Positions 1 through 12,909 of a DNA stretch of 64,000 nt are shown one piece after another. The translations under genes were made by a program, and so were the position numbers. Position 1 is the first letter of the stretch. Each line of letters begins with the position of its first letter. The stretch is from Flaccisagitta enflata. Its lineage: Eukaryota > Chaetognatha > Sagittoidea > Aphragmophora. The stretch lies in contig OZ231127.1 in the NCBI GenBank assembly GCA_965153355.1, forward strand, positions 29,574,001 through 29,638,000, written 5' to 3'. Below the pieces are notes generated by a model. The model was not told where the DNA came from and searched no databases. It saw only the letters and a list, made by a program, of their open reading frames with translations.

Positions 1-1320
1 AAGGAGGGTGGGGGGGGGACATAGGTAAGATTCTCTGTCTTTGGATTAGATTCTGTTGCACGTATTAATTAGTTAGTGAGGGTTCACAAGGCCCTTTTCC
101 ATTTATTCCAGTGAAGGATATTGTTCCAAGACGGACAGACATACAGTTGTCGAATGTTCAACAAGGCCGGATACAAGGCTATCAGTTGTTGGGACGGTGC
201 GCTGTTGCGAGTTGCGAGTGTGTTACCGATGGATTGCTATCCTGGGGTTGGTTCAGGTTGTAATAAACTCTAGTTGTATGGTTCTTGGGTCTGCCGTTGT
301 TGCAAGAATAACACAAAAGCAGAGCCAAAAATCAAATGTAAAGAGCGTGATGGGAGGTGAACGCGAGAGAAAAATGGATTGGCGGCGTGGCGGTGGTTAT
401 GAAGGGCGGTGTGGAGTGAGGAGAGCGTGGCGTGAAGAGAGACAGACAGTTGGTGTAGAAGAACGATGATATTCAACTTATGGTAGAAAAAAGAAAGAAA
501 ATGAAAGAAAATATTATGAAAGAAGAGATAGAAAGAAATTGTTTATGTAAGGATCATTTTTGTCTATCTTTGTCTGTGTTTTGTCTGTCTTTTACTTGTT
601 AGGTAAAGTGATTATGCAATAGATGTGACCATAACATTGAAATAGTGTTGGCACAGCGTGTGTGTTATACAGTGTTGTTAAGTAATAAGCTCAATGTATA
701 AAAAGAGCGGTTTAATGAACTTTAGCCCTCTTTCTGGACTTTTCTTTTATAGTTTTCATTTTCATTTTTTTTTTTTAATGGTCTACAATTTTTTTTGTTT
801 TCTAATGGCCTTTTTTTAAAGTTTTTTATTTTCTTTTTAAAATATGCGTTTCTATATCTTTTCAGGACTGTAGTCAGTCCGGTTGGTCCGTCTTCATGAT
901 AATTTGAAAAACTTACTTTCAGCAACACCAAATTTTGAGAAGTAAAATTAAGAAGAAGATAGTTTAAGCGTTTCCTATGAAGTGAAAACTGAAAAAAAAA
1001 GAAAAAAAAGAAAGAAAAATAAAGATAAATGCAAGAAGTTAATTGAGTGGTGGCATTAGAGGATATGATCGATATCTATAAAGATTCAAACTTCGATAAT
1101 GAACCTGTTACTATGACGCTGAGTGATAGTCAGTTAGAAATAAATCATTAATCTCAATCTTGACGGGTAAGCCCGTAAGTAGCGCAGCGAAAGAGATTAT
1201 AAGCTGAAATTCTCAGGCTGGATCCTCTTGGAAGTTTAAGAAACCTGTTCTTCTTCCTCCATCAGCCCCAGAAGCCTCATTCTTACCTCCTCCCCTCCTC
1301 CTTAAAGTGTTCTTTCCCAG
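1..1320. other. Region without a recognised gene
   Basis: No convincing coding exon is visible. Around 149-196 lies a reverse-oriented piece of the dispersed AGTCGC repeat family (GGCCGGATACAAGG motif). The rest is AT-rich with A/T homopolymers at 750-840 and 990-1020. Confidence 0.5.
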
Positions 1321-1474
1321 ACACAGCTATTAGTTGCTAGTTTGCTGGGTTCTGGCTGGTCATTCCGCAAATCGCGTGCAAGTGAGCAGAAGGTGGCGAT
1401 GGGTCCAGAGGATGCAGCGGACGAACCCGACAAACCCCAGGTGTGGAGTGTGATGACACGGCTACTGTCAACAG
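1321..1474 (+). CDS. Possible exon of an unknown gene
   Basis: A 154-bp stretch is open in one frame between a good acceptor (TTCTTTCCCAG) and a good donor (CAACAG/GTGAAG). It is richer in GC than its surroundings and encodes a mixed segment ending VWSVMTRLLSTG. I do not recognise the family and cannot link it to another exon in the window. It could be one exon of a host gene, or chance. Confidence 0.25.
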
Positions 1475-1634
1475 GTGAAGTCATGTATTTCTTATAGAGT
1501 TTTTACCTTTTAGTAACAAGTCAGATGTTGATGTTTTTGTTTTTTCCCTATGTTTTATATATTTTTCGGTTTTCAAATAATTAATCATCAGTTATTGAAA
1601 TTAACTGACAGCAAGCTAAGCATGGCAAAAGAAT

Positions 1635-2027
1635 ATGAAAAGAAAAACATTTCAGCATATTAAGATAACGGTAAGTGTTCTATTTAAAAGCAGAAACATG
1701 ACTGAACTTGAGAAAGGAATATTATTTGATTTTTTATTTCCAAAAATTGTGGATTTACACCACGGCATAAAGGAGCCGTTTTTAAGGGATCTTTTTGGGA
1801 CTGATCCCGCTTTTAAAGATGCTAAGCATGATTCTAAATTCGAATTACCCCGGATATTATCCCCTAATGAAGAAAAGTTTGTAAAGGATAATTATTCCTT
1901 AAAAAATAACGCGCTGTCAATGGTTGCCTTAGCAAGAACTATGCTTAAGTTTAAGAAGGTTTCCAATATACGGATTTGCAACGGAACGGCTCGACAGCCG
2001 CTCCGTCATGTGGTTTTGGGAAGGTAA
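1635..2027 (+). CDS. Unknown AT-rich ORF, possibly viral-like
   Basis: The frame is open for 130 codons. The likeliest internal start is the ATG at 1698, giving a product beginning MTELEKGILFDFLF. The protein is mostly charged and helical in character, with no recognised domain. The last 20-25 codons run into a GC-rich palindromic stretch and may be intronic: a GT after AAGAAG near 1960 is a possible donor. Base composition and codon use (A/T-ending codons) resemble the capsid-gene cluster that begins at 10.7 kb, and the strand is the same. It may therefore be a displaced member of that element. That link is inference from composition only. Confidence 0.35.
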   Translation: MKRKTFQHIKITVSVLFKSRNMTELEKGILFDFLFPKIVDLHHGIKEPFLRDLFGTDPAFKDAKHDSKFELPRILSPNEEKFVKDNYSLKNNALSMVALARTMLKFKKVSNIRICNGTARQPLRHVVLGR

Positions 2028-2093
2028 GTAGGGGGGGGGGACTCAAAATCGACTCTAAATGACTTAAAAATGATGTAAACCAACGAAAAAGTG

Positions 2094-2150
2094 TTACCGA
2101 CCAACCGACAGAGTGGGTTTAAGAGTCGCGTGTACGCGACTAAAAATTGG
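2094..2150. repeat. AGTCGC-family repeat fragment
   Basis: CCGACCAACCGACAG is followed by the palindromic AGTCGCGTGTACGCGACT. This is one end of the dispersed family described at 56315-56700 and 60225-60460. Confidence 0.6.
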
Positions 2151-2159
2151 ACTAGAAAT

Positions 2160-4247
2160 GTGTGGTGTTATATACAGTGAATAGGTAAGTTGTAATACAG
2201 TGAATATTTAATATTTATTAATATTTTTAGTTAAAGATTGGATTAAGGCGGTATGTAAAAGCGAAAATAAATCTTGAAAATTGCACTGCTCAGGCCTTTG
2301 ACTTGATGATACACTTGAATGAAAAACAAGTATACACCAGAAAAATCGGAATATGGCGTAAAGGAGCTAAAAACAAGACGGATACACAGCACTCAAGTAC
2401 AGCGGGCAGTTAAGGGCAGCTGGGAGCAGTAGCAAGGAGTCAAAGTGTGGTGTAGGAGTCGCGTGCCCACTGGCTAAATGCGGTATTATACAGCGACCAA
2501 CACAAAGTTAAAGTTAAACTAAAGATTGGACTTGAAATGCAAAATTAATTATGGCAAATGATTAGGGCATTTATACAAGACAGTACAGTTAACAACAGAT
2601 CTAAAATGATTAGAAAATGCAACAGATTTTAAGTTAAACTAAAGATCTTAAGTTAAACTAAAGATTGGACTAGAAATGCAAAAATTAATTTTGGCAAAAT
2701 AACCAGGGCAGTTATACAAGACAGTACAGTTAACAACAGATCTAAAATGATTAGAAAATGCAGTGAGATAGTTAACAACAGATCTTAATGCGATAAAGCA
2801 ACAAGGCGATAAAATTCTAGAGTATTCTTGATTTGAGTTTCTTGATTTTTTTCTTTTTCTTTTCTTTTTCCCACAATCTTTTTCCACATTGTTTTTCCGC
2901 TGCTGAGTTAGTTTTTGATTGATTTTCCATGATGGGGGGGGGGGGGGGGAAGGAAATTGGGAAGGCGCCGGGGAGGGGGGGGGGAGGGGAAGAGGAGTTT
3001 CGACGAAATTGTTCCACCGTCCAAGCCTCATTGAGGGGGTCCAAGCCTCATGAGGGGGGGGGGGAAGGAGGATTCATGACGAGGATGAGGACGCGGTTGC
3101 TGAAGGAGGCGGGTTCGCTATTTGGCGAAGATTTGCTCCGAGCTGTGCGACAGTGTCGCCAAGACGCGTGAGAACGTCGCTAACACTGGCGACTGTTTCC
3201 AGCCTAAGGAAAAAAGGAACAACAATTGATTATTAAAGAGTCTTAATAAAGAACATGAAGACCGACCGACCGACGGACAAAGGGTAGAATCACGACTCAC
3301 ACGACTCACTCACACGACTCACACGACTCACACGACTCACACGACTCACACGACCCACACGACTCACCTTTTCGATTGATCCGACTTGACCCTTGAGAGT
3401 TCAAACCAATTGGTACGCATGGCCACCAATTCACGGGCCTAAAAGAAAGAAGAGAGAAAAATTGATGCATTAAAATACAGTTGTTCTCAAAAAGCATCGC
3501 GTGTCATGTCAGTCCGTTTGTCCATCTCAAGTGTAAATCATACATTCATAATTCAAATATTTGTTCATTCATTTCGAATTTCATTCAAATTTCATTCATG
3601 TATTCTTTTGAATTTCAAATTAGTTCATTCATGCATTTATTTCAAATTATTTCATTCATGCATTTATTTCAAATCATTTCATTCATTTTCTCTCAAACTA
3701 CTTCATTCATGCATTCTTTCGAATTTCAAATGATTTCATTCATGCATTTATTCCTTCTCTTACTTGTTGGAGCAAGTCAGCAACCATTGACTCCACTGTC
3801 AATGGTTGCTGCTGCGTCACCATACGATGGGATCCTGGGACCACCTAAAATGAACGATAAAAATAAAGATATATAAGAATGATGCAAATAGAAAATTGAA
3901 AAAGAAAGAGGTGTGGGCAGGGGAAGCTCTTGGACAAGGGCAAGACATTTTGAGCAGGGGCAGTTTGAGCAGGGGCAGAAAACATGAAATAATAGTCCAT
4001 ATAGCCTATAACCTCTTTATGCATGTATATTTTCTATGTTTCAATCGCAGAAACACACATGTACACATGTACGCGCATTTTCTTTACCTGGGAGAAGGTG
4101 CTGTACCCGAGGCCGGGCATGATGATAGGCATCGAATTGCCGAATCTTTCACGAAAGCGTGTGTTACTTCAAATTAACTGTTATACATGATATATACAAA
4201 CTGCTGCTTGAGCTGCTGTCTGAACTTCTGTCCTTAAACTGCTATGA
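2160..4247. repeat. Gene-free stretch with short direct repeats
   Basis: No gene is supported. The stretch contains a roughly 45-bp direct duplication (about 2578-2625 and 2718-2765, GACAGTACAGTTAACAACAG), G-rich runs at 2934-3065, a (CACGACTCA)n tract at about 3293-3365, and a degenerate TTCATTCATGCATTTATTTC array at about 3590-3750. Confidence 0.5.
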
Positions 4248-7200
4248 CTACTGCCATGAGCCATGCGCCCATGATTGTTCATTGTTGTTATTGTTGTTAT
4301 TGTTGTTATTGTTGTTATTATTGTTTTTGTTGTGATTATTGTTGTTGTGTAGTTGTTGTTGTTGTTGTTGTAGTTGTTGTTGTAGTTGTTGTTGTTGTTT
4401 TTGTTGTTGTAGTTGTTGTAAGACTTGAAGTTGATGATTGAATTCTTGAAAGTAAGTATTGTTAAACTGGTCTTGGACTTGTTTGAGTTGTTCTTCTAGT
4501 CGCGCTTGTTCTTGTGGCGATAGTTGTCGCTGCTGCGGCTGCGGCTGTGGCTGCTGTTGTTGTTGACGCGATGACGATGGCGGTGGTGTGGACCGGAGGA
4601 GGCTTCTTAGCTCCGGACAGTCAGCAACAGGCGGTGGCGGCGGCGGCAGCAGTGGCGGCGGTGGTGCAGCAGAGGAGGATGATCGTGGCAGCAGTGGCGG
4701 CGGTGGTGCAGCAGAGGAGGATGATCGTGATGTCGTTGATGTTGGCGGTGGCATTTGCGGCACGTGAACTCTCATCTGTGATGAGAGAGAGAGAAGGAAA
4801 GAAAGGATATGTTAAAAATGAACATGCATTGTGTATAAACAGCATTTTGGGTCAAGCGAAAGCGCTTATTAAAGATAAATAAAGCACCTGAGAGTGTGCC
4901 GGCGGTGGCGCGGAAGAACGTGGCCCCGGAAGTGGCGCTTGAACAGGGAAGGCGGCAGAGTGTGCTGGACGCGGCGTCTGTTGTACGATGGCGGCGGCAG
5001 AGTGTGTTGGTAATGTTGATGGCGCCGTTTGTGACGGGGCTGGAAGCGGCGCCACCGGCAATGACACATGCTGTTGCATGCGAGAGTGTGGCATCTGTTT
5101 GGGCGAGAGATAAAAAGAGAGTGAGTAAGAGGATACATGGTTAATACTAGTCACGGATGGGTGGGCAGGGTCAAAGAGAAAACATGTTAGTCTGCCATAT
5201 TTTTTCACCTGAGACGGCGCTGATGGTGGCGGTGGAGGAAGAGGAGGAGGAGGAGCCATGTGTCGATTTCGAGAGTCCTCCATCGGCGCTGATGGTGGCG
5301 TTGGAGGCGGCACCATCTGTCGGAGTTGATTGCGAGAGTTCTCCATCGGCGCCTGTTTTGGGAAGAGAGAGAGAGAGATGATATACACGATTAATACTAG
5401 TTGCGGATGGGTAGGGTAGAGGGGTTTCTCCACTTTTCGACTTGATCATCACGTAATCATCACCTAATCATCACATTACCTGAAGTGTTGCTGATGGTGG
5501 TGGCGGGCGAAGAGGAGTGCGACGGGCGAGGTCCTCTGAGTGCAGTCGGCGTCTGGGGAAAATCTGGTCCAATACTAGTGTGGATGGGGTGGGCGGGGCA
5601 GAAAAAAATGTGTGTTTTCACTTGATGTGCGGACCAGCCAGCAGTTGGATAAAAAAAAGAGCCTGAGTCAATTCAAGTTTGCGATTTTTAGTCGCGTGCT
5701 CGCGATTACTCCACTTTGTCTGTCAGTCGGTCGGTCAGTCGGTCCCTTTTTACTTTTTTATCAATTTTAGGTCGGTCGGTCGGTCGGTCGGTTCTTTTAT
5801 TTCTTTTAGGGCAAGACTAGTTATTCTAAGCCATTCTAAGTCATTTTAAGTCAGGCAAGACTAGTTATTCTAAGCCATTCTAAGTCATTTTAAGTCAATC
5901 TATGTAAGTTTCGCACGCGACTTGTTGGGTTTTTTTACCTGCATTGGTACTGATGGCGGCGGTGGGGGCGGCATCTGATCTCGAGAATCCGCGCTTTGTT
6001 GTTGTCTTAGTTGTTCATCATGTTGACGTTGTTGACGCTGTTGCAACTCAACCGTTTGAACCAGGGCTGAGTATTGTTCTTGATTGATCGTTGAAAATGG
6101 TGACCTTGGCCTTGTTGGCGCTGCTGCTGGACCTCTTTTGGTAGGTCCGCGACCATCTTTGGCTTTTTTCCTCTTATTCGGCTGCTGCTGCGGCGGCGGA
6201 GGATGAACTACCACGATCTGCTGAGTCGACGAGGACGGAGCAGCGTAGGAATGATCCTCGCTGCCTGAACTCGCCGTTGTCGCGTCCGATAGGTTGACGG
6301 GGCTGAAGATGGGACCTCCAACGTGTTGCCGTGCTTGAGCAGTGTTTGGTGGCCATTGTGAAGACGTTGATGCGCCACCGCCTAAAAATAATGAGTTATA
6401 ATGAGTATGAGTTTATAATGAGTATAATGGTTATAACAAAAGGCAAAAGACAAAGACCAAAAAGTGCAAAGGCAAAAAGACAAAAAAAAAGGCAAGGCAA
6501 AAGGCAAAAAAATGACAAAAAGGCAAAAAGATGATGACCAAAAGATAAAAAACAGCGAAGCAGCAGGGAATGTGAATGTGTGTGGCTGATGGGGGTTTCT
6601 GGATGAATAGGGCTCATGCAGATCTCTTCTTTCATCGTCTGGTCGCTTACGCCGTTGGTGGCGCGTGCCTCTCGCGTTGTCGCGGTGCGATGCTACATTT
6701 AGCAACTGCGTGTACTCTCTCACTCTGAAGTTCGGTGTCATTTAGCAGCCGCTTTGTCTTGATGATCTTGATGCTTGCCGTCTTGTAAAACAGGGAGTAA
6801 AGGAAAATATGCATAAATAATATTACACAACTTAATAAAGTACACCAAATCGTTATGATGCATAGAAAAGAAAAGAAGAAGGAAATTATAAAATTACTTA
6901 CAGACACTAGACACTTTGACACACGAACACACACACAGACACATACGCTTTACACAGAACTGCCATGCTGAACACACTTTGGGCCACACTGGAAGGAAAG
7001 CGAGACACAATGAGGGATCGGCCGCAGTAGATCAATGAAACCATCCTAGTCGCTCCTCTGCGGGTGCGATTTCCGTTTCTTGTGTTCAGCTGGATTCTGG
7101 AGCCACCCAGGAGTGAGTACGGTGGCGAACTCCGTCGCGTCTGATGTGGAGGATGCCTCCTCGTGTTGGCTGTTGCATATGAATGCGAAATGATTTTGAA

Positions 7201-7983
7201 TGACTATTAATGAATAATCAATAAACCAGCAAAACCGACCTAAGGAGTCAAAAACCGACTAAGGAAATCTGGCCCCTAGACTGATTTCAAAATGCGACTA
7301 AGAATGCGACCTAGAATAATTTAAAACCAAACTAAGAGCTTAATATGATTTAAAAGCCAACTTTGTTTGGCCACTGTAGTGGTTCTAGCTGCTTCGCCCA
7401 TTTCTTCTTTTGGTTGCTGATTTGTCACGCGAGGACAGGAACTTGATTGTTAGCTAGCCGGAGTGGGTTTCTGGTGGAGTGCAGGAGAAATAATGAACAA
7501 GTTGTTTTTCATAATACACGTAACGGGTGATCTAAAAAAAAAAACCTATCAAATGAAAGGAAATTCTGCATGTATGGAGTTAAAAATTAAGCCGACCCCC
7601 ACCCACCACCATCCCAAGTCCACCACCACCATCCCAAGTCCTCGCCATCTTTCCCAAGTCCTCCTCCTCCCTCAGATCTTCCTCTCTCAAGTCCCACAAA
7701 GTCCCACACCAAGTTTAAGTCCCACGGTTCTCTAAGTCCAAAACCCACACTCTCTAAAAAGCCCACAAAACCCCACAATCTGTTAAAAAAAACCCCACAC
7801 CCCACGTTAGGAAGTTCCTTCTCTTCTTACCTTGTTGTCGAGTGGGTGATAATGGTGGAGTAGCGGCCTCCATACTTGTCGTTGTAGTTGGTCGCGATCT
7901 TCTTCTAATGACGGTCAAACTCGAGGCTAGCCCCACATGGTAAGTTACGCTTATTTGGAGACCGTCCTTTATACCGTCGCTCA
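4248..7983 (-). CDS. Pro/Gln/Asn-rich multi-exon protein, unknown
   Basis: I infer six exons, in transcript order 7983-7831, 6381-5939, 5552-5480, 5352-5209, 5094-4888 and 4775-4248, each with AG/GT borders. Exon 7983-7831 ends in phase 1 and exon 6381-5939 begins in the matching phase. The second exon carries a basic stretch (QQPNKRKKAKDGRG) and a Gln-rich helix. The next exons are Pro-rich modules (MAPPPPLPPPPPSAPSQ) that mostly end in a Gln codon before the donor. The last holds LSPQEQARLEEQLKQVQDQF, then polyQ and a (GTT)n-encoded polyAsn tail before the stop. This composition suggests a nuclear or transcription-related scaffold, but I recognise no family. The 5' exons to the right of 7983 are not identified. 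The junctions around exon 5552-5480 are the least certain. Confidence 0.45.
5685..5935. repeat. AGTCGC-family copy with (TCGG)n
   Basis: The copy contains TTTAGTCGCGTGCTCGCGAT, then (TCGG)n at about 5730-5795 and a duplicated CAAGACTAGTTATTCTAAGC segment, ending in TCGCACGCGACTTG. It lies in an intron of the Pro/Gln-rich gene. Confidence 0.55.
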
Positions 7984-8289
7984 CTAAGATGAAATACAGT
8001 ATTTTATGAGTTTTTTGGAGTTTTTTTCTTTTTCTTTTTAAAAAAACACCACGCGAACACGATTTTATTTCACACAGAAACGCGGAGACAAAAAAAAGAA
8101 TTCAAGAATGTAGAAGGAATGGAAAAAAAGTAATAAATAAAGTGATTAAGTCAATAAAGAATAAGTATAGGAATATACAAATGACGGACTGAGACTGAAG
8201 AAGAATGAAAAGAAAAATGGAAATATAATAAAATAATAAAGCGGGGAAAGGCATTATTGCAAGAATCAATAAGTGAAGAAAAGAGTTAG

Positions 8290-8925
8290 AAAATCTGAGA
8301 GGATTAAGACTAAGAAAGAAAGAAAAGAAATAAAAGAAAGAGATTAAGAAAGAAAGAGAAAGAAAGAAAGAAAAAAAAAATAGTGGTTATGGAAGTGGTA
8401 TTTCGTTTTTCATTTCCTCGACGAAAATCTTGTGGCCTTGGAAAGTGTTGAATGTAAAGGAAGAAGGCGATCCTAATAACTAGCACCTCGTTCATGAAAT
8501 TCAAGTTGCAAATCGCGTTATAAACGCAGGTCACTATGATGTAACATCTTATGGCCATTCAGTTTCTAACAATTTTCTCCTTCTTCTCCTTTCTTTTCTT
8601 TCTTTTTTTCTTCTTTTTCTTCTGCTCTTTCTTTTTCCTTTTCTAACTCATATTCATTGTCTTATGAAAACGGTAAGGAATTTAGTGAATCATATTGAGT
8701 GCCGGGGCTCGGTTGGCCAGCGATACCTTTTTCTTCCTTTTTGCAAGATTCTTTTTTTTCTCTCTTTTTGGGCAAAAATCGCAATTATCACAATCATCAC
8801 AATCATCACAATCATCACAATCATCATCGCAATCATCCTCGCAATTATCCTCGCAATCATCCTCGCAATTATCCTCGCAATCATCTTTGCAATTATCACA
8901 ATTACAAAATCATCATCACAATTAT

Positions 8926-8956
<31 letters not shown>

Positions 8957-9110
8957 ACACACTTACACACTTACACACTTACACAATCACACAATCGCAC
9001 ACAATTACGCAATCGCAGTCGCAATAGTTGTTGTCGTTGTTGTTGTTTGTTGTTGTTTATTGTTGTTGTCAATTTTTTGCTGTTCTGTAACAACCATTGC
9101 GTTATAAGCT
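8290..9110. repeat. Low-complexity block
   Basis: (GAAA)-rich sequence at about 8310-8380 is followed by T/C-rich sequence at 8578-8645, a CAATCATCA/CAATTATCC array at about 8780-8905, (AC)n at 8928-8955, CACTTACA repeats and a TGT-rich tract to about 9070. Reading frames crossing it are artefacts of the repeats. Confidence 0.7.
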
Positions 9111-9119
9111 ATTCTATAT

Positions 9120-9437
9120 CACACACCACGCATCGTGACGAGTTACAGGGCGCGGTAGAAAGCGCTGCCGGCGGCGTCGGATGAATCAGTTTCGTGTGGC
9201 GTTAGCGTCAGGCGATCCGTGAAACCAAGCCAGCGTCAGACGTATTGCGCCGACGAAAGGCGGGCGGACAGGCGGTGGGCGTGGGCATGGCGGCGGATAT
9301 CGCGAGTCTAGCGGACATGAGGGTGAAACGTCGTGCGCACGCGATGAGTCGTGGTTCGTCAAAGATTCCGTCCACAATTCCGATCGGAAGATTCGTCAGG
9401 TCCGTCAAATCCGTGATGGTTCTTTTCCCTCTTTAGC
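9120..9437. other. GC-rich island, possible unassigned exon
   Basis: This stretch is clearly richer in GC and CpG than its surroundings and is open on both strands for about 60 codons. It might be a 5' exon or promoter island of the minus-strand gene ending at 4248. No motif or phase match fixes it, so I make no product claim. Confidence 0.25.
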
Positions 9438-9839
9438 CACTTACTTCCACCATTGCTTGATCTTTTTATCTCCTGATGGAAAAAAGAAAGAAATGCGTCC
9501 TGATTGTGTGTGCACACGGGATGAAATCATGCAAAAAGAGGATTGGCGTGAACGAGACTAAGAGAGCGAGAGAAAGAAAACGGGAATCATGCAGAGGAGA
9601 GATGGAGAGATCTACATAAAGAGTGAAAGAGGCTGGGAGACAGAGATAGAAACGGAGAAATAAAGAGAAAGGGAGATGTTCATAGGCAGGCGTTGACACA
9701 CACTTCATTCGCGTGTGTTATTGTAAATAATGTAAACTCGACCTTTGACATTGTCTTTGCCAGAGTCAGCCAGAATGGTAAAAGAGGTGGTTTCCGCCTC
9801 ATCCGTCCGTCGGTCGGTCGGTCGTGTCGGGGTTATTTC

Positions 9840-10350
9840 GGCCCGTAATACCCCCTGGATGAAATTTTTTTGCTACAAAATCGGATTTGAGCGGGTATTA
9901 GGGTGTAAGCGCGAGTATTGTGGGTGACATTTCATTGATTTTGAAGGAATCGCGCTACTTTTCCTCTTTCTGATTTTTCGATTTTTCCTTTTCCCCCGAT
10001 TTAGGGCCCTCTCTTTTTGGGGGCCCCACATACCCCCTAGATGGAATTTCAGACCTGTTATTGCTACAGAATCAGATTCCACGGGTGTTAAAGTGTGAGT
10101 GTGAGTGTTTTAGTGGTTATTCCATCGATTTTGAGTGAATGGCACAAAGCGAACCCGCTTAGGGACCCAATCAAATTTTAGATTTTTCTTCGATTTTAGG
10201 GCCTATTTTGGGGCTCTAGATGAGAATTTGGGGCCCTAGATGAGATTTTTGACCTGTTTGGGCTACAGAATCGGATTCAGCGTGTGTTGAAGTGTAAATG
10301 TGAATATTTTGGTGATGATTCCATTGATTTTGAAAGAATGGCACTACATT
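9840..10350. repeat. Three diverged tandem copies of a ~190-bp unit
   Basis: The motif series GGGGGCCCC/CCCCCTAGATG, GCTACAGAATCGGATT, GGTGTTAAAGTGTGAGTGTG and CCATTGATTTTGAATGAATGG recurs at about 9840-9960, 10010-10145 and 10215-10345. Confidence 0.6.
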
Positions 10351-10453
10351 TTTGGGCAAAATTTTAGCATTTTAGCAATTTTAGCATTTTTTGTTATCAT
10401 TATCATCATCGTCATCATCGTCATCATCATCCTCTGTCATCATCATCTCATTT

Positions 10454-10455
<2 letters not shown>

Positions 10456-10508
<53 letters not shown>
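10456..10508. repeat. (TA)n microsatellite
   Basis: About 26 TA units are followed directly by (CT)5. It lies 5' of the packaging ATPase exons. Confidence 0.9.
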
Positions 10509-10511
<3 letters not shown>

Positions 10512-10725
10512 CTCTCTCTGAATTGATATATGATGCGTTGACGCATATACAACTATAGTGGTCTGGTTTCCACACATAGAAAGTGATTCATAGCCAAATA
10601 AATTTCTTTCTTTCTCTTTCTATCTCCTTCCATCTTCTTCTTATTGCTTTCATAACAGGAATTGTCAGGAATTGTTGAATGTGTGCACACTATTGTCAAT
10701 TTTCCTTTAATTTCTATGTTCTTAG

Positions 10726-12654
10726 ATCTGCAGCGGGGAAATCGTCGACGGTTTCGGCGATGCTAGAATATGCTGTTCCGCTTTTCATAACTTTACCCCC
10801 AAGGTGAGTTGATGGTGAGGGACAGGAGGGCTCGGTCGGTCGGTCGGTCGGTCAGTCAGTCGGTCGGTCGGTCGGTCGGTAGGTATGAGGGTCAGGATGT
10901 AGTGAGGGAATCCAAAACACTTGTCAGTCAAGGCGATACCCTAATAGTTGACTTTTTTGTTTGTTGTTGTTACTTTTTCCCCTTTCTCTGTGTTCGTCGG
11001 TCTGTCTGTCCGTCTGGTACACACACAGCTGCATAGTTTGGGTCAGCCAAACAAGCGTAAACCATCAAATCAGAGAAAATATCGCAAAAGCCGCCTCAAA
11101 ATGGAACATCGATGATTATATATTTGACCAAGGAATCATGCAAGACAAATGGCTTGCCATGTACCAAAACACTAAAGAGTTAGCCAGGAAGCGTGACCAA
11201 CAACAACAACAACAACAACAGGGTGACAATAAAGTACCGGGAGAGATAGAAAAACAGAATGTAGCTGTTAACGATGATGACGACGAAGAAGAGATTAAAA
11301 CAAATTCGGAAGAAGAAGACTCTCAAAGGAGTGATGAGGCTGATGATAACGATGACGAGTGTGCTAATTTCATAAGAGGAGTGATTGGCAGTTGCCCCTC
11401 AACAGAAGCTGTCAGAGATGAAAACCATGTCTTTACCCAGAAAAAAAGGGCTAAAAGACACAAGGGGGGGACCAAACGACCCATCTTAGGAACCCGAGGC
11501 CGCTGGATAAAATTTTTAGGGTTAAACGATCATAAAATGACCCGTACTGGCAAGTTTGTGACAACTGACCAGTTAGCCCAACAGACCAGCGGAGGACAGG
11601 TAACTACCAGAGGGGCGGCGAGGAAAAGAAAGAATGATGCAGGGGAAGAGGGGGGGGAGGAAAGAGAGCAAGCGGTGGGGTTGTTGCTACCAGAAAAAAA
11701 GAGGAAAACACAAAGAAAGAGGAAGAGGGGAAGGAAAAGCAATGAGGAGGAGGGAAAGAGATCGTCATCGGGAAACATCAGCCATGGAGAAGGAAAATGA
11801 GGAGGGAGGAAGTGGGGTGAAGCGGAGAAAGCTAAGGGACGGGATAGAGTATAAAGGCAGTAGTCTCAAATAAGCATCTCTGTCACTGTGGAATAATGGG
11901 AAAAAATTCTTAAGCAACAAGAAAATAGGAACATGGAATGACCATCTTCAGTTGGTATTCTAGTAAGTATGAGGGCAGGGTCATCCCTGGGCGGGGATAA
12001 TGGCCAATGAGCAGGAACAATAGCCAATGGCAGGGCAGCGGGGACAAGGGCAGGAGGCAGGAGCAGGGGCAGTGGTAAAGCGGTTTAGAGAATAACTAGT
12101 TCATATCCTAAAAAAATGACTTAAAAGAAAATAAAATTGTAGGAGGCTTGAATTTTTTTTCATGTCTCTCCCCCTCCTCTCTCTGTAAGATCGTTTTCGA
12201 TGATATCATGATCCCCTCTGAAAAAGTATCCAATCCGCGAGAGCAAAGACAAGAATCATTGCAAATTTTAAAGCATCTAGCCGAGATTTTTTCTGCTTCA
12301 AGCAATCATTTGTCTCTACAAGGTAAACTTGGTCTTGAGTTCTTTTTTTTCTGATTCCTCTTCTTTTTTTGCTTCATTTTCATTCATCATTTTCTTATGT
12401 TCTTTCCTAGTGATTGGGATATTTCATAGTTTCAATTTTACGGGGTCGTCTACCGCAAGTGAAACTTCGCACTATTCTAGGATTATAAAGAATAATATTA
12501 GTTGACTTTTCTTTATCTGAGAGAATTATTGAGTAGTATGGAACTGAAGGAACAAATGTATTTTCAATTTTAAAAATTTTTTCATCTTTCTTTTTCATTT
12601 TTATATGTATATGTACATATATATATAACATATATATATATATATATTTTTTTA

Positions 12655-12692
<38 letters not shown>

Positions 12693-12871
12693 CTCTTATA
12701 TATAATATATATATCACAACTCATATTTATATAAAATATAATACATATATATAACAAATATATATATATAACACAAATATATTATATACATATATGTATA
12801 TATGTATATATATGTATATATGGTGTTTTACATATATGTATATATTTATATATATATCTCATCTTTATATA

Positions 12872-12909
<38 letters not shown>

